Origin: a virus
Length of the DNA: 23,628 bases
Direction: 5' to 3' (one strand)
IMG/VR virus record: IMGVR_UViG_3300025101_000196
Span: 1 to 23,628 of that record
Positions 1 to 8,426 of the stretch are shown piece by piece (within the stretch, counting starts at the first letter, position 1; the number at the start of each line of letters is the position of its first letter). A program made the position numbers and the translations under genes. The notes beneath the pieces were generated by a model, which was not told the origin of the DNA, ran no database searches, and saw only the letters and a list, made by a program, of their open reading frames with translations.

Positions 1-150
1 GGTATCCCTGATTTGTTAGCACTACACCCCAACAATAAGGTTCTTTTCGTTGAGGTTAAAACTAAAAAGGGTAGAGTGTCGAAGCTCCAGGAATATCGAA
101 TGAAAGAACTTAAAGACCATGGATTCGAGACGCAAATTCACAGAGGTTAA
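1..150 (+). CDS. VRR-NUC domain nuclease, C-terminal part (partial at left edge)
   Basis: The frame is open from base 1 and ends at TAA 148-150, giving the last 49 residues of a protein that starts outside the window. The visible part has the PD-(D/E)xK nuclease core typical of VRR-NUC proteins: G-IPD (Asp4), a short loop, then V-L-F-V-E-V-K (Glu18, Lys20), followed by a basic segment with V-S-K-L-Q (around residues 26-30) and a helix. VRR-NUC proteins are Holliday-junction or flap-type nucleases, often about 100 residues long in phages, and usually sit with DNA metabolism genes. That suggests the middle/replication module lies to the left. Its 3' end overlaps the next gene by 32 bases in another frame. 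The family call is good; the exact substrate cannot be told. Confidence 0.85.
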   Translation, partial: GIPDLLALHPNNKVLFVEVKTKKGRVSKLQEYRMKELKDHGFETQIHRG

Positions 151-457
151 TACTAGCAGCTTTGAAGGTTATCTTTACACCTTCGACAGTGACTTTGTCT
201 TGGAACTAATGCGCCATGATTTATATACCTCAGTTCCTATTGTTATGCAAATAGAGAGGTATGTAGATAGAAACTATGTAGAATCTCCTGATGATGTCTT
301 AGAGTTGGCGGGTGTAATCAAAAGAAAAAATCCTTTTTATTTTGTTGTCGTACTCTCTCATTATGACGAAATGGTATTTGAAAATCTGCACGAGATTAGC
401 TCTGATGCATATTTAGATTATTATAATAAGAATATGTTGCTGAGTATTAAGGAGTAA
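119..457 (+). CDS. hypothetical protein, 112 aa
   Basis: I do not recognise this protein. It is a 112-residue, mildly acidic polypeptide with no signal peptide or membrane segment, and mixed alpha/beta character with a short hydrophobic strand (F-Y-F-V-V-V-L around residues 74-80). The ATG at 119 lies inside the end of the VRR-NUC frame (32-base overlap). The next in-frame ATG is at 209 (Met31), which would remove the overlap but also a plausible N-terminus. Neither has a clear Shine-Dalgarno; an A-rich stretch precedes 119. The tight overlap suggests co-transcription with the nuclease and probably an early or middle accessory role. Function unknown. Confidence 0.7.
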   Translation: MDSRRKFTEVNTSSFEGYLYTFDSDFVLELMRHDLYTSVPIVMQIERYVDRNYVESPDDVLELAGVIKRKNPFYFVVVLSHYDEMVFENLHEISSDAYLDYYNKNMLLSIKE

Positions 458-497
458 GGTATTTTTTTTATTCAAAATAATTTATATCTTAGAGGGC

Positions 498-689
498 ATG
501 AATGGATTAACTCCAATTGAGCACAAACGCATCAAGCATATAAATTATGTTATGGCTGATCTTCATGCTTCGCTGAACTCAATTTACGAACACCTTATGG
601 ATAAAGAATATACCCCTCTAAAGGGAGAGGTTAATTCATTAACTAAAAAGCTTCGTAGTGTTGGCGAGTCGGTAACCGATGAAGTTTAG
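498..689 (+). CDS. small helical hypothetical protein, 63 aa
   Basis: This is a 63-residue, largely helical and charged protein with no membrane segment. Its heptad-like hydrophobic spacing (I-x-x-V-M-x-x-L-x-x-S-L-x-x-I-Y) suggests a short coiled coil. The start ATG at 498 follows AGAGGG almost directly, too close for a good Shine-Dalgarno, with a long A/T-rich leader upstream. It is separated from the 112-residue gene by 40 bases and overlaps the next tiny gene by 11 bases. It could be a small regulator or a partner of the following membrane peptide. Function unknown. Confidence 0.65.
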   Translation: MNGLTPIEHKRIKHINYVMADLHASLNSIYEHLMDKEYTPLKGEVNSLTKKLRSVGESVTDEV

Positions 690-765
690 TCCAGACTATG
701 ATTTTATAGGCGCTGTGTGCATCACTGTTTTAGCGATGTACTTACTTTCTATTCTTATTTTCTAG
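679..765 (+). CDS. putative 28-aa single-pass membrane microprotein
   Basis: The ATG at 679 opens a 28-codon frame ending at TAG 763-765. The first eight residues are polar and charged (M-K-F-S-P-D-Y-D), and the remaining 20 form one continuous hydrophobic segment long enough to span a membrane. The start lies inside the end of the preceding 63-residue gene (11-base overlap in another frame), as expected for translational coupling. Its own 3' end overlaps the convergent 3' end of the large minus-strand internal-protein gene by 11 bases. It is too short for normal gene callers. It could be a small lysis- or superinfection-related membrane peptide, but nothing specific supports a role. Confidence rests on the overlap geometry and the clean hydrophobic segment. 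Confidence 0.45.
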   Translation: MKFSPDYDFIGAVCITVLAMYLLSILIF

Positions 766-3700
766 CGTTTCGTTTTCTTTTTAATTCTCTTTCTCTTTTT
801 TTACGCTTACCTTCTGGTGAATCTGGACCGTATAATCTTTTATATAAATCAGGATTTATTTTTCTTAATTGAGATTTAGAAATAGGCTTACTTTTTTTGT
901 CTTCATCAAATCTTTTCTTAAGTTGTATACGTCTAGCGTCTTTGTAAAAAGGCACTAATCCAACTTGTCCTAGAGCCTCAAATGTCATTCTATTGGTAAG
1001 CTCTTCAAGAGCTCGATTTCTAGCATCTTCAGTTTTTCTTGTTTGAGATCTAACCGCTAAATCAAAAGCCCTATTTGCACTTCTATATAACGGAGTTATA
1101 GGACCTAATAAAACAGGAAGACCAATTTCACCTAAAGATTTTTTTCCTAGTTGATCAAGATTTATTAAGCTTAAAACTATACTGTTTTCATATGAATTGT
1201 AATCAGCACCTGCTCTTAGACTTTCTAAATAGTTTTTATTCAAATATTCTATTCCTAAATTTATAGGTAATGATGGAATATTACCTAAGCTTTGTCTAAA
1301 CATAAGAGTACTTACTGCTCCAACCATTTGCCTTGCTGCAAACAAATCATATCTGTCTTGCTCGTCTTCTGGAGCTCCAAACAATTGATCCATAAAGTCA
1401 GCGAATAATTTATATAAAACCACGTATGAAGACATTCGAGCAAATACTCCAGCTAGTAAACGCCCGGCTTTACCTTGAGATATTTTTCCTTCTTTTGTCA
1501 ATGCTCCTATGGCAAATTTAGCGGTGGCATATTCATTAAGAGTAAAGTTTGCCATAAAAGAATTTATAGTTCTATAATAATTCATCAAACTTTTTCTAGA
1601 TTCTGGACGTGCCATGTTTTTTATTATACCATTCAAGGGATTACTTGACGTGACTAATTCAACACTAGTACGGTCAGCTTCTCTAACTGCTTCTTTTAGA
1701 GCTTTGTCATATTTAGGATCTAGATATATAGATTTAGAATTCTTTTTACTTAATTCATCGAAATCTTTAACCGACAAATCTATATCTTCATTATTAAATT
1801 CTTTTACTTTATTTTTAAATTCAAACGCAAATTTACTAACCCAAATTGGGCGAGCTATAACTCTATCAGCACCACCCATTAAAAAATCACTAGCTTTAGC
1901 AATCGCTTGATAAGTTTGTTTTGGACCAATAGACGCTAGATATTCCATTTTTTGAGCTACTGGTCCTTGCATGCTAGTTGGCGATTCACTTAAATTTAAA
2001 AAATTACCCTCATCTGCATATTTAGTTTGACCATCTGAGTCTAATATTTTTTGTCCTCGCCTGCCAGCAAGTTTGACTGATTCAGCAGAGTTAAGATTTT
2101 TAAGTAAGTTTATAAAAGTATCATTTGGCTTTGCACCTACCTTACTCCAAACTGGAGCATATTTTCCATATGCATTGCTTACAACCTCAGCTGGCTGCGC
2201 AACTAACATGGTGGCATTACCGATTAATTCAGCGCTAAACCTTGGGGCTGAAGATAATAATTGTCGGTATGCTATACGCTTTATTTCTTTTATGGCCGAA
2301 CGTGATAAATTATTATCCGCCTGCATGTATGTTCTTAGATAAGTAACACGTAAAAGTTCTCTTATTGCTCTTGACAAAGCTATAGCACCTTCCTTTTGTC
2401 CCTTATTACCATTCTTGTATTTTTTTTCTAAAGCCCGCGTTAAATCTTGAACTTCAAGCACTGAAGGAGTTAATTCATAATCTATTAATGTTTCTTGTGC
2501 ACCTCTTTTAGATGATTCAAAAGGGTTGAATTGAATAGCTCTTGGTCCCGCAATCCTTTCTATTATAGTTCCCCCAAAAGTTGAAGGAGCAGCGAATTTG
2601 CTTGACTTGTCAAGAACATCTACATCTGAGGCCTCTTTACTCATTAATACCTGTCTATGAGTATAGTCCTCTATGGTAACAAAAGGTATACCTCTTCTTT
2701 GAGAAGCTTCTTTAGCCTTTTCATATAGAGAGTTGTTCAGTTCAATTACTTTATTAGCAGCAGCTAATTGTTCTTTACTCAATCCTTTTTTAACATTTTC
2801 AGCAGTTATTTGCCCATCTACCTCATACTTGTCAAGAAGTTCTTGTAATGCCGTTGCGTCTCTCATAGTCAGTATAGAGCCATCTTCAATTAATTGTATT
2901 GTAGATCTTAGCATAGCCGCAGCAGGGGGAGAAGTTTCACTTGCCATGTTTGCTTTTATATTGCCTTCATGTTCACGCGCTACTAAATAAATGCCTATTT
3001 CATACGCGTCTTTTAGCTGCTGGTTAGAAGAGACACCTTTCTTTTTTAGTGTATTATAAGCAGCATCCATTTCCTCTACTTTATCTTGCAGCTCAAAACT
3101 CATTTTTGCGTACCCCTCAACCACTGGTCTAAAAACTTTATCGTAAACAACAGTGCTATTTTTTATACCGAGCGTCTGATCAACATATGGTGTAGGTGTG
3201 CTTCTTATACCCTCTAATATTCTACCTCTACCTGTTATTGCAGATTTTAAATTTCTAGCAAATTTTATATTAAAAGCTGAAGCAATTTTTTCTGTGATGG
3301 TGTTAAAGGCGGGTGTAATTTCATTTAAAGATTGTTTTACTTTTTGTTTGATTTCTTCCTTAAATTCTTTTTGCTTTTTTGTTGACTCCTCCTCTATCAC
3401 CGTTTGACTTTCTTGAGACGTTGGCTCAACTTGAGGGCTATCTGGTTGTTTAGGGGTTATCACTACTTCAGCTTCAAATTGCCCATCTCCATCCCTTACA
3501 GCTAGAGTAGCAGTATTTACCTTTCCATCCTTAGTTCTTTTTATTTGTCTTACACCTATTATTTCTAAGCCTTCAATATTATTGTCTTCTAAGTTTAAAT
3601 CAAACTCGTCTAACACAGAAATGGGCGCTAAAGAATTTGGTCTTTCTCTTCCTTTTATTGTTTTAATAAATGTTTGTACAATAACGTCCCCATCTGTCCT

Positions 3701-5932
3701 TATAGCACCCTTAACTTCGCCTTCTACTAGAGGTCTAGGTGCTAAACTAGCATCATCAACATTTAATATGTTGTTTATTTCATCTGAGGTTTTTAATTTA
3801 TAATAAAAATCCCCTCCATCATTAATTGCGACTGAAGTTACTGGTACTTTGGTTGCTAAATTCTTATTTACCAAGGACTCAAATATATCTTGAGTATAAG
3901 GATCAACACTTAAAGAGTTTACATTGAGAGATATAATATTTGAAGAAGGATTTTTTTTAGCTGCTTCTAAAATAATTTTTTCGCCAAAAGGTATTGAATT
4001 ATTAATAGTTTCGCCTTGGTTTATTTCTAATTCAACCTCTAACTCGTTGAAAAGAATGTCATTTTGATTAACATCTATTCCTAAATTTTCAACCATTTCA
4101 TTAATAGCGTTCCCTTCTGGCCCTTCCGCTTTACTAAAAATAAATTCACCTATAGTTTCACCATTTTTATCTACAACAACAGCGTTGTTTTTAGAAAATT
4201 GAAGAATAAATTCTTTACCTACCTCCTCGGTCTCTGAAATTTCAGTTTCAACCTCGCTCTCTTGGGCTGGTTGGCCGGGCGTTTCTTTTTGGGCTTGTGT
4301 AGTCTCTCCGGTAAGCTCTGTGGGTTGATTGTCTCCTTCAACCACTGTTTCGCTAACGTCGGATTGTTCTTCATTAAGTACCTCAGCTGGGCTTTCGATT
4401 GGATTGGCATATCTGTCTGTTATTTTTTTAATATCACTTTTAAGTTGTTCTTCTTTCGAGGCTGTATCTACTGGATTATTCTTTGCATTATCTAAATCTC
4501 TTTGTAAAGGAATTAATGTGTTTAAATCATCCTCCGATATATCAGGATAAGCCCTCTCAAAATTTTCTTTTATTTGTACGTTTTGCTGTGCTTCAGTTTT
4601 TTTATTTTGCAGTTTTTGTTTTAATGAGGAGTCATTTTCAATATCTACTTTAAAGTTAACAAGATCAGTGTCTTCGGCTTTATCAATAAAGTCTTCTACA
4701 AATTCTTTGGTTACACTTTGACCATCCTTAGTATATTTTGCCCTTCCAGGAATAGCTTTTTTTGCAAGCCTGTACGCGGGATTTAAAAACTTTGCAAAAG
4801 TTATCGGGCCACCACCGACTGCTTCTAAGCCTATTTCAGCTGCATCCACTTCTTGACCTGCTACTGCCATACCTGCTCTTTCACCAAGGGCTCCTCCTGC
4901 ACCTTCAACTACACCCGAAGCCAAAACACTAGCAGGTCGGCTTATCCCCTTAGGTATTGCAGACTTTACTATTTTAGTTCCTAGTTTACCTGCCAAGCCC
5001 GAGGTTAAAGCTTCTATAGCTCCTATAGTAACTCCTCTGCCTACAGATTTTCTTTTAATACTACTTATTTTATCATCGTCCTCTAAGACTGCGCGTATGT
5101 TTTCATTAGTGAATGGCTTGCCGTCTAGCTCTTTTTGCAAAAGTTCTGTGAAAGTAGTAGCGGTTTCAAGCATTCCGCTTGCACCAAAAAATGCACCCCC
5201 TAAGGCACCTGTTCCCGCTCCAAACAACGCCCCTGGCCCTGATATTGATGTTAAGGCAGCCCCTGCAGCTGCTCCTGTGCCTGCGCCAGCAATTCCTGCA
5301 GCTATTGATGTAGGATTGACTAGACCCGTAAGAGATGAAATTAATACTTGTGGTGCAACACCAAAGTTTTTTCCTAAAGCTTTTACTGTACCTAGTATAC
5401 CCCCGCCCTCTTTTTGAACATCTTTATAGTATTGTCTGAGCTCATCAGTTGGCCCTTGACGCTGCATAATATCAACAGCTTCACGAAAATCATCTAAGGC
5501 TTCATCAGTTACTTCTTTACCTTGACCGAAAACTGCAAATGCGTCATCCACGCTTGCACCTTGAGAAACACCTGTTTTGTAGGAGCGGTACATATCCCCA
5601 AAAAAATCAGTCACAGGGTTTTTGCCAAATGTTCTTTCTAAAGCAGTATCAGTCTCCCCCGTTTGGATTCTTGGAGTTGTGGGTGATGCGGGTTGCACCG
5701 AAGTGCCATCTTCCAATTCTGATTCCCCATCTCTGTTTTGGCTTGCGTTTTTTTTTTCGGACCAAGCGGTCTTAAAAGTATTTAAATCGGTTGTGTCAAA
5801 TAAACCTTGAGCTAAACCGAGATCATACAAGCCTTGCTGTTGTTGCTCATTAGATTGGGAAAACATATCGTAAGTGATTGCGTCACTAATAATTTCGTTA
5901 TCTAAATAAAGTTTGTATAATTGTTCTAACAT
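755..5932 (-). CDS. very large internal virion / ejection protein (T7 gp16-like position)
   Basis: This 1725-residue protein is last of three internal-protein genes. Its ATG directly follows the TAA of its neighbour with no gap, so translation is coupled. Visible regions: an N-terminal ~60-residue helical module (L-Y-K-L-Y-L-D ... L-G-L-A-Q-G-L-F) of a type I recall from large marine-phage virion proteins; a Gly/Ala-rich, glycine-zipper-like segment at about 205-255 suited to membrane insertion; a long acidic Q/E/T/P-rich, probably disordered stretch (about 430-620); a helical region (about 930-1200); a segment at about 1380-1570 (A-D-R-x-I-A-R-P ... N-Y-Y-R-T-I-N-S-F) resembling 'large polyvalent protein-associated' (LPD38-like) domains; and a strongly basic tail (about 1665-1725). 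I see no lysozyme or transglycosylase motif. By position and build it should be packaged in the head and ejected with the DNA. A second ORF is nested at 4219-4410. The family name is inference; coding status is certain. Confidence 0.85.
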   Translation of the reverse strand: MLEQLYKLYLDNEIISDAITYDMFSQSNEQQQQGLYDLGLAQGLFDTTDLNTFKTAWSEKKNASQNRDGESELEDGTSVQPASPTTPRIQTGETDTALERTFGKNPVTDFFGDMYRSYKTGVSQGASVDDAFAVFGQGKEVTDEALDDFREAVDIMQRQGPTDELRQYYKDVQKEGGGILGTVKALGKNFGVAPQVLISSLTGLVNPTSIAAGIAGAGTGAAAGAALTSISGPGALFGAGTGALGGAFFGASGMLETATTFTELLQKELDGKPFTNENIRAVLEDDDKISSIKRKSVGRGVTIGAIEALTSGLAGKLGTKIVKSAIPKGISRPASVLASGVVEGAGGALGERAGMAVAGQEVDAAEIGLEAVGGGPITFAKFLNPAYRLAKKAIPGRAKYTKDGQSVTKEFVEDFIDKAEDTDLVNFKVDIENDSSLKQKLQNKKTEAQQNVQIKENFERAYPDISEDDLNTLIPLQRDLDNAKNNPVDTASKEEQLKSDIKKITDRYANPIESPAEVLNEEQSDVSETVVEGDNQPTELTGETTQAQKETPGQPAQESEVETEISETEEVGKEFILQFSKNNAVVVDKNGETIGEFIFSKAEGPEGNAINEMVENLGIDVNQNDILFNELEVELEINQGETINNSIPFGEKIILEAAKKNPSSNIISLNVNSLSVDPYTQDIFESLVNKNLATKVPVTSVAINDGGDFYYKLKTSDEINNILNVDDASLAPRPLVEGEVKGAIRTDGDVIVQTFIKTIKGRERPNSLAPISVLDEFDLNLEDNNIEGLEIIGVRQIKRTKDGKVNTATLAVRDGDGQFEAEVVITPKQPDSPQVEPTSQESQTVIEEESTKKQKEFKEEIKQKVKQSLNEITPAFNTITEKIASAFNIKFARNLKSAITGRGRILEGIRSTPTPYVDQTLGIKNSTVVYDKVFRPVVEGYAKMSFELQDKVEEMDAAYNTLKKKGVSSNQQLKDAYEIGIYLVAREHEGNIKANMASETSPPAAAMLRSTIQLIEDGSILTMRDATALQELLDKYEVDGQITAENVKKGLSKEQLAAANKVIELNNSLYEKAKEASQRRGIPFVTIEDYTHRQVLMSKEASDVDVLDKSSKFAAPSTFGGTIIERIAGPRAIQFNPFESSKRGAQETLIDYELTPSVLEVQDLTRALEKKYKNGNKGQKEGAIALSRAIRELLRVTYLRTYMQADNNLSRSAIKEIKRIAYRQLLSSAPRFSAELIGNATMLVAQPAEVVSNAYGKYAPVWSKVGAKPNDTFINLLKNLNSAESVKLAGRRGQKILDSDGQTKYADEGNFLNLSESPTSMQGPVAQKMEYLASIGPKQTYQAIAKASDFLMGGADRVIARPIWVSKFAFEFKNKVKEFNNEDIDLSVKDFDELSKKNSKSIYLDPKYDKALKEAVREADRTSVELVTSSNPLNGIIKNMARPESRKSLMNYYRTINSFMANFTLNEYATAKFAIGALTKEGKISQGKAGRLLAGVFARMSSYVVLYKLFADFMDQLFGAPEDEQDRYDLFAARQMVGAVSTLMFRQSLGNIPSLPINLGIEYLNKNYLESLRAGADYNSYENSIVLSLINLDQLGKKSLGEIGLPVLLGPITPLYRSANRAFDLAVRSQTRKTEDARNRALEELTNRMTFEALGQVGLVPFYKDARRIQLKKRFDEDKKSKPISKSQLRKINPDLYKRLYGPDSPEGKRKKRERELKRKRNARK
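4219..4410 (-). CDS. candidate nested gene: 63-aa 'SKAQ ... LPER' small phage protein
   Basis: This ORF lies entirely within codons 508-571 of the 1725-residue internal-protein gene, on the same strand but in the +1 frame. It starts with M-P-I-Q-S-K-A-Q-L-R-Y-L, continues to N-P-x-L-A-K-x-W-L-K-E-T and then S-L-P-E-R-L-H-K-P-K-K-K. From memory this is the consensus of a widespread family of very small phage proteins: SKAQ, an aromatic/Leu pair, P-x-x-A-K, a T/P turn, LPER-x, then a basic tail. The match runs over roughly 40 residues and begins exactly at an ATG. The ATG is preceded by an A-rich, Shine-Dalgarno-less leader (ATTAAAAAAATAACAG), like the starts of the other minus-strand genes. 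The host-frame protein is low-complexity E/Q/T/P-rich here, which suits overprinting. The last 20 residues are simply basic and may be a by-product. Role unknown. Confidence 0.55.
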   Translation of the reverse strand: MPIQSKAQLRYLMKNNPTLAKQWLKETINPQSLPERLHKPKKKRPANQPKRARLKLKFQRPRR

Positions 5933-7603
5933 TTAGTTTGTTTTGAATAAATTGTCCCCCGCTTTCGAGTTATCACCACTAGTAGCTTCTAGGTCCGGAT
6001 TATATATTTTGAACAGTTCTTCTGAACCAAATATTTTAATGTAATCATCACGATTTAATTTACGTTTATTGTCTTTGTTTGCTTTATCCAAAACATCAAA
6101 AAAGTTTACAATGAACTGTTGTTTTTCACCTGCGTCAAGTGGCAAATTGATAGACTTATCCATTAGTTTTGGAACTTTTAAGGTTGTATACTTAACGTTT
6201 TTGTCTAAGGTTATTGGTTGGCCGCTTTGCGGACCATATATACTACCTGTTCCAACTTGCATTTCGTCTGTATAGTCTCTCTCACCAAAATCCACTTTTA
6301 TATCTTTCATATTAAAACCTTCAAAAGTGTTGCTATTATCAAACATACTTTTAATAGCCTCGCGAGTTGTTGGTTGGTTTTCAATATCTATAGCTTCATC
6401 ATCTAAGTTCCTTAATCTCACCTTGGCAACTTCTCCCGCACCCTCTGCTGTGCCCAATATATTTGAATTTGACATAAATTCTACATAATTATCTGTATCC
6501 TCTTCTTCTTTTTCAGACTTGCGTAAATTAAGAATTTCTTTTTGATACTCAGTTAAAGCTGGAGGCTCTAATATCGATGCGCCAAGTTGTTGTTGGAGTT
6601 TTCTCCTTACTAAATCTTTCGCATCTTGAAGTTGTTTATCAGTTAATACTACTTGACCGTTAGGACTATAAGCTATATCATTAGTTTCTGCCTTAGGATT
6701 TTTGAGGGTTCCGTCTTCATTAAATAACTTAGGGTCAAACTTTAAATTGTATTTTTTACCACTATGGTCAGCAAGTATACTAGCAGCTGCTTGTGAGTTT
6801 TTGTCACCCACAATAGCTTCTACCTCATCATTTAAAGCAGTGTTTAATTTGTCTTGAAAAGCTTCGTCTCTCTTAAATTTTTCTCGTTCTTTTTCTGTAA
6901 GCAATCCTATGTCAAACATCGAAACGCTTTTGGTCGTGCCGTCTTTAGCCCTGTAAGTTATCTTGCCTAAATTATCAGTAACATTTTTTACCGTATTATC
7001 TAATTCAAAGTTTTTAAAATCTGTAGTAGAAAGCTTCAGTAGCATACCTGCGTTCATGAAGTTAGATGGATCAGTTGATACTGTACCATCGGGGTTTAAT
7101 TTAGAAACATTGACAGATGCCGTAGCAGGATTTATGTACGCACCACTATCTGCAAAATTTAAATAACCTTGCATCTGAGATTTTAAATCAGAAAGCAACA
7201 CACTAGACTTGCCGTCTAATATATTTTGCATAGCAGAGTCGTAGTTCTCATTAAATTTATTCACCGCAGTAAACATAAGGTCAGTACCTGATTTTAAATT
7301 TGCTCTACGGTTATAATATTCTCTTTCGCTTATTGCATTGTTTTTAAGTAATCTTAAATCCGCTAATGCTTGTTGTTGTGCTTGTGATGAAAAATCAGAA
7401 ACAAATCTGTTTGCTTGTTCATACTGACCAACAGGAGCGTCTAACAAATTCTTTGCGATTTCTGCTGATTGTTTTTCAATATCAGACTTTCTCGCTTCTC
7501 TGTCTGTAAATTCATCGGTAATAACTTTACCCATGTCCCTACCCACTTGTGCCCAATCTGTTACGACAGGCTTTGTATCTCTTACATATCCAAATCCAGA
7601 CAT
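5933..7603 (-). CDS. internal virion protein, 556 aa (T7 gp15-like position)
   Basis: This 556-residue soluble, mostly helical, charged protein has no signal peptide or membrane segment. It starts with M-S-G-F-G-Y-V-R-D and has a helical, Gln/Ala-rich N-terminal third (E-Y-x-x-x-x-x-F-V-S-D-F-S-S-Q-A-Q-Q-Q). A charged helix with an E-K-E-E-E-D-T-D patch falls around residues 365-375. It lies 3 bases after the gp14-like gene and directly abuts the 1725-residue gene, so the three form one translational unit. The size and middle position match T7 gp15, the periplasmic tube component of the ejection apparatus. No sequence motif proves this, and crAss-like 'cargo' proteins are an alternative description. 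Confidence 0.75.
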   Translation of the reverse strand: MSGFGYVRDTKPVVTDWAQVGRDMGKVITDEFTDREARKSDIEKQSAEIAKNLLDAPVGQYEQANRFVSDFSSQAQQQALADLRLLKNNAISEREYYNRRANLKSGTDLMFTAVNKFNENYDSAMQNILDGKSSVLLSDLKSQMQGYLNFADSGAYINPATASVNVSKLNPDGTVSTDPSNFMNAGMLLKLSTTDFKNFELDNTVKNVTDNLGKITYRAKDGTTKSVSMFDIGLLTEKEREKFKRDEAFQDKLNTALNDEVEAIVGDKNSQAAASILADHSGKKYNLKFDPKLFNEDGTLKNPKAETNDIAYSPNGQVVLTDKQLQDAKDLVRRKLQQQLGASILEPPALTEYQKEILNLRKSEKEEEDTDNYVEFMSNSNILGTAEGAGEVAKVRLRNLDDEAIDIENQPTTREAIKSMFDNSNTFEGFNMKDIKVDFGERDYTDEMQVGTGSIYGPQSGQPITLDKNVKYTTLKVPKLMDKSINLPLDAGEKQQFIVNFFDVLDKANKDNKRKLNRDDYIKIFGSEELFKIYNPDLEATSGDNSKAGDNLFKTN

Positions 7604-7606
7604 ATC

Positions 7607-8386
7607 TTAACTTATTATTATAGGATCAAGATCTTCTTCCATCACTTGAACACTGTTGGCGTCTACTATAGGTGCCGCAGTTACTGAGCCAAACACATCT
7701 TGAAAAGACATTTCTTCAGCTGTATTGGATATTGCAGCAGGATCGACCGCATTATTACCTCCGAACAATGGTAAAGCTTTTAAGCCAGCAGCTCCTGCTG
7801 AAACTAACCCTTGTGCTCCTGATGCCATTTGTTGTTGCTGTGCTTGCCTTGCATCTGCTGCCATAGATTGATAACCTCTAGCCTCTTGTTGTCTTAATCC
7901 TGATTTAACACCTGCAATCCTTGCGTCTTCAGCGGCTATGGCTTTATTTAAACCAAACTGCATGTTAGCTAAATTTTGTCTAGATCTTGCTTGTGCTTGT
8001 TGGTTAATCGCATTCGCTCTTCCTGCCACTGCAATAGCACCTCTTTCTTCTCCCTCTTGCCCTGCTTGCACGATTTGTTGTGTGCCCATTAGGCCAGACA
8101 ACCTTTCTTGTTCAAAAGCCTCTAATGGCGCCGTCACATTCTCAAGATAGTTTGGTTCTATTAAATTTATTGCTGTATCAAAAGCTGTGCTTGCTTTGTC
8201 CGCTGCTTCATTTGCTTTACGTTTTTGTTTGCCAGCTTGTAAAAAATTTAAACCAGAACCAATCAAGCTACTTCCTGCACTAGCTAAAGCTGCAAGAGCC
8301 ATTGGCGCTATAGCCTTGTAAACCGTTACATGTTCTGAAAATAAATTTACTAATATTTCTTGTGCGGCTAATAAGATTCCTGCCAT
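7607..8386 (-). CDS. internal virion protein, 259 aa (T7 gp14-like)
   Basis: This is a 259-residue Ala/Gln/Gly-rich protein. The N-terminus is hydrophobic: M-A-G-I-L-L-A-A then, at residues 29-45, an Ala/Gly/Ser segment able to enter a membrane. A long helical body follows (about 50-190; Q-A-Q-A-R-S-R-Q-N-L, A-R-Q-A-Q-Q-Q-Q) and a Gly-rich stretch near 190-210. T7 gp14 has the same build (hydrophobic start, long Gln/Ala helices) and forms the outer-membrane channel of the ejection machine; the gene order 14-15-16 is also kept here. The start at 8386 fits a -7 promoter box at 8412-8419 about 26 bases upstream. Met29 (8302) is an alternative start. No Shine-Dalgarno is present; the leader is A/T-only. 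Confidence 0.75.
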   Translation of the reverse strand: MAGILLAAQEILVNLFSEHVTVYKAIAPMALAALASAGSSLIGSGLNFLQAGKQKRKANEAADKASTAFDTAINLIEPNYLENVTAPLEAFEQERLSGLMGTQQIVQAGQEGEERGAIAVAGRANAINQQAQARSRQNLANMQFGLNKAIAAEDARIAGVKSGLRQQEARGYQSMAADARQAQQQQMASGAQGLVSAGAAGLKALPLFGGNNAVDPAAISNTAEEMSFQDVFGSVTAAPIVDANSVQVMEEDLDPIIIS

Positions 8387-8411
8387 ATTAAATATTTTTA
8401 GTTGATAAAAA

Positions 8412-8419
8412 CAAAGATA
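8412..8419 (-). promoter_or_regulatory. Bacteroidetes-type -7 box before the internal-protein genes
   Basis: On the minus strand the 40-base gap between the fibre gene and the gp14-like gene contains TATCTTTG, a perfect match to the Bacteroidetes -7 consensus TAnnTTTG. It sits about 26 bases ahead of the ATG at 8386. I see no TTG at the usual -33 distance, so activity may depend on a phage factor. It would give separate transcription of the three internal-protein genes. Confidence 0.5.
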
Positions 8420-8426
8420 CTAAATT

